Assembly: GCA_017860085.1 (NCBI GenBank) | Contig: JAFNAJ010000141.1 | Span: forward strand, 1-6,810 | Direction: 5' to 3' | From: Acidobacteriota bacterium | GTDB taxonomy: Bacteria > Acidobacteriota > Vicinamibacteria > Vicinamibacterales > JAFNAJ01 | DNA: 6,810 nucleotides | Shown here: positions 6,386 to 6,810 of the stretch, piece after piece | Layout of the letters: every line of letters begins with the position of its first letter | How positions within the stretch are numbered: the stretch's first letter is position 1 | The notes under the pieces: generated by a model | The model's input: only the letters and a program-made list of their open reading frames with translations | Database searches by the model: none | What the model was told of the DNA's origin: nothing | Made by a program: the position numbers and the translations under genes

Positions 6386-6810
6386 AGCGGGTCTTCGCCT
6401 AGCACCTCGTCGAGCAGAGCAACGAGGCGGTCGGCGTCGTGATGGGCAAACACCAGCGGCGGACGAATCTTGATGACGTTGTGGTAGGGGCCATCGGTCC
6501 CGGTGAGAATGCCCCGGTCGCGCAAGCGGTTGACCACGTAGCCCGCCTCGTCGCCGGCCGGCTCGAGCGTGGTGCGGTCGCGTACCAGCTCGACGCCAAT
6601 GAACAGGCCCTGGCCACGCACATCGCCCACGATGGGGTGGCGGTCGAGCAGCCTTCGCAGCCCGGCGAGCAGGTGCTGGCCGACCCGGAGCGCGTTGTCC
6701 TGCAGGTGCTCGCGCTCGAGCACGTCGAGCACCGCCAGCCCCACTTCACAGGCCACGGGGTTGCCACCAAACGTGCTGAAGAACTCCATCCCGTTGTCGA
6801 ACGAACGCGC
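6376..6810 (-). CDS. Class III PLP-dependent aminotransferase, C-terminal part (gene cut by window edge)
   Basis: The last 144 residues of a fold-type I, class III aminotransferase are visible, about one third of the usual 430-450; the catalytic lysine lies beyond the window. Seen residues (numbered from the window edge) include STFGGNPVA (12-20), where the threonine typically contacts the PLP phosphate of the neighbouring subunit, then GDVRGQGLFIGVEL (62-75), whose arginine is the usual substrate-carboxylate contact in this class, and VIKIRPPLVF near the C-terminus. The pattern, especially FGGNPVACEVGLAVLDVLE and the phrase DGPYHNVIKIRPP, resembles the AGXT2-like and ethanolamine-phosphate lyase branch more than ornithine or GABA aminotransferases. 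The exact reaction cannot be fixed from this fragment. Its TAG stop is 2 bases before the alternative TTG of tatT (11 before the ATG), so it is very likely the upstream gene of the transporter operon and may process the imported compound. Confidence 0.93.
   Translation of the reverse strand, partial: ARSFDNGMEFFSTFGGNPVACEVGLAVLDVLEREHLQDNALRVGQHLLAGLRRLLDRHPIVGDVRGQGLFIGVELVRDRTTLEPAGDEAGYVVNRLRDRGILTGTDGPYHNVIKIRPPLVFAHHDADRLVALLDEVLGEDPLRV

Noticed and set aside
6711..6728. Short tandem-like repeat TCGAGCAC within the aminotransferase gene
   Set aside because: Only two copies occur, fully inside a conserved coding region, and codon bias explains them.

Overview
The window is GC-rich bacterial DNA, and every gene I can support lies on the minus strand. 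The genes are packed closely, with gaps of 101 bases or less. The organism was probably a diderm (Gram-negative type) bacterium, because one gene encodes a periplasmic binding protein with a Sec signal peptide and another a lipoprotein. The gene families and GC-rich codon use resemble Acidobacteriota (for example Vicinamibacteria-like genomes) or a deltaproteobacterial relative. This taxonomic guess is inference only; no rRNA or other marker is present.

In transcription order (high to low coordinates) the layout is as follows. (1) 6810-6376 is the C-terminal third of a class III PLP-dependent aminotransferase that starts outside the window. (2) About 6364-5330 is a TatT lipoprotein, the helical TPR-like accessory protein of the TRAP-associated (TPAT) class of transporters. 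(3) 5333-4311 is the DctP-type periplasmic binding protein. (4) 4291-2414 is a fused DctQ-DctM membrane permease. (5) 2312-1176 is a membrane-anchored SpoIIE/RsbU-type PP2C phosphatase. (6) 1097-1 is the N-terminal half of an elongation factor G paralogue that runs off the window.

The core is the three-gene transporter tatT-dctP-dctQM. The tatT stop and dctP start overlap as ATGA, dctQM follows after 19 bases, and the aminotransferase ends only 2 to 11 bases before tatT. These four genes are therefore very likely one operon. TatT would sit in the periplasm as a lipid-anchored partner of DctP, DctP would capture the ligand, and DctQM would import it using an ion gradient. The aminotransferase hints at an amino- or amine-containing substrate, but this is only an operon-context inference. 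DctP lacks the arginine that most TRAP binding proteins use to grip a carboxylate, so the substrate may not be a classical organic acid.

The phosphatase (101 bases downstream of dctQM) and the EF-G gene (78 bases further on) point the same way but have no obvious functional tie to the transporter. Two GC-rich inverted repeats lie in these two gaps. Neither has the T-tract of an intrinsic terminator. I see no RNA genes, mobile elements, CRISPR arrays, frameshifts or pseudogenes, and no gene-free stretch longer than about 100 bases.

The TPAT transporter class is already described (first characterised in Treponema pallidum), so I do not claim an undescribed system. The points worth a second look are the binding protein without the usual arginine, the linked aminotransferase, the TatT C-terminal tail and the EF-G paralogue.
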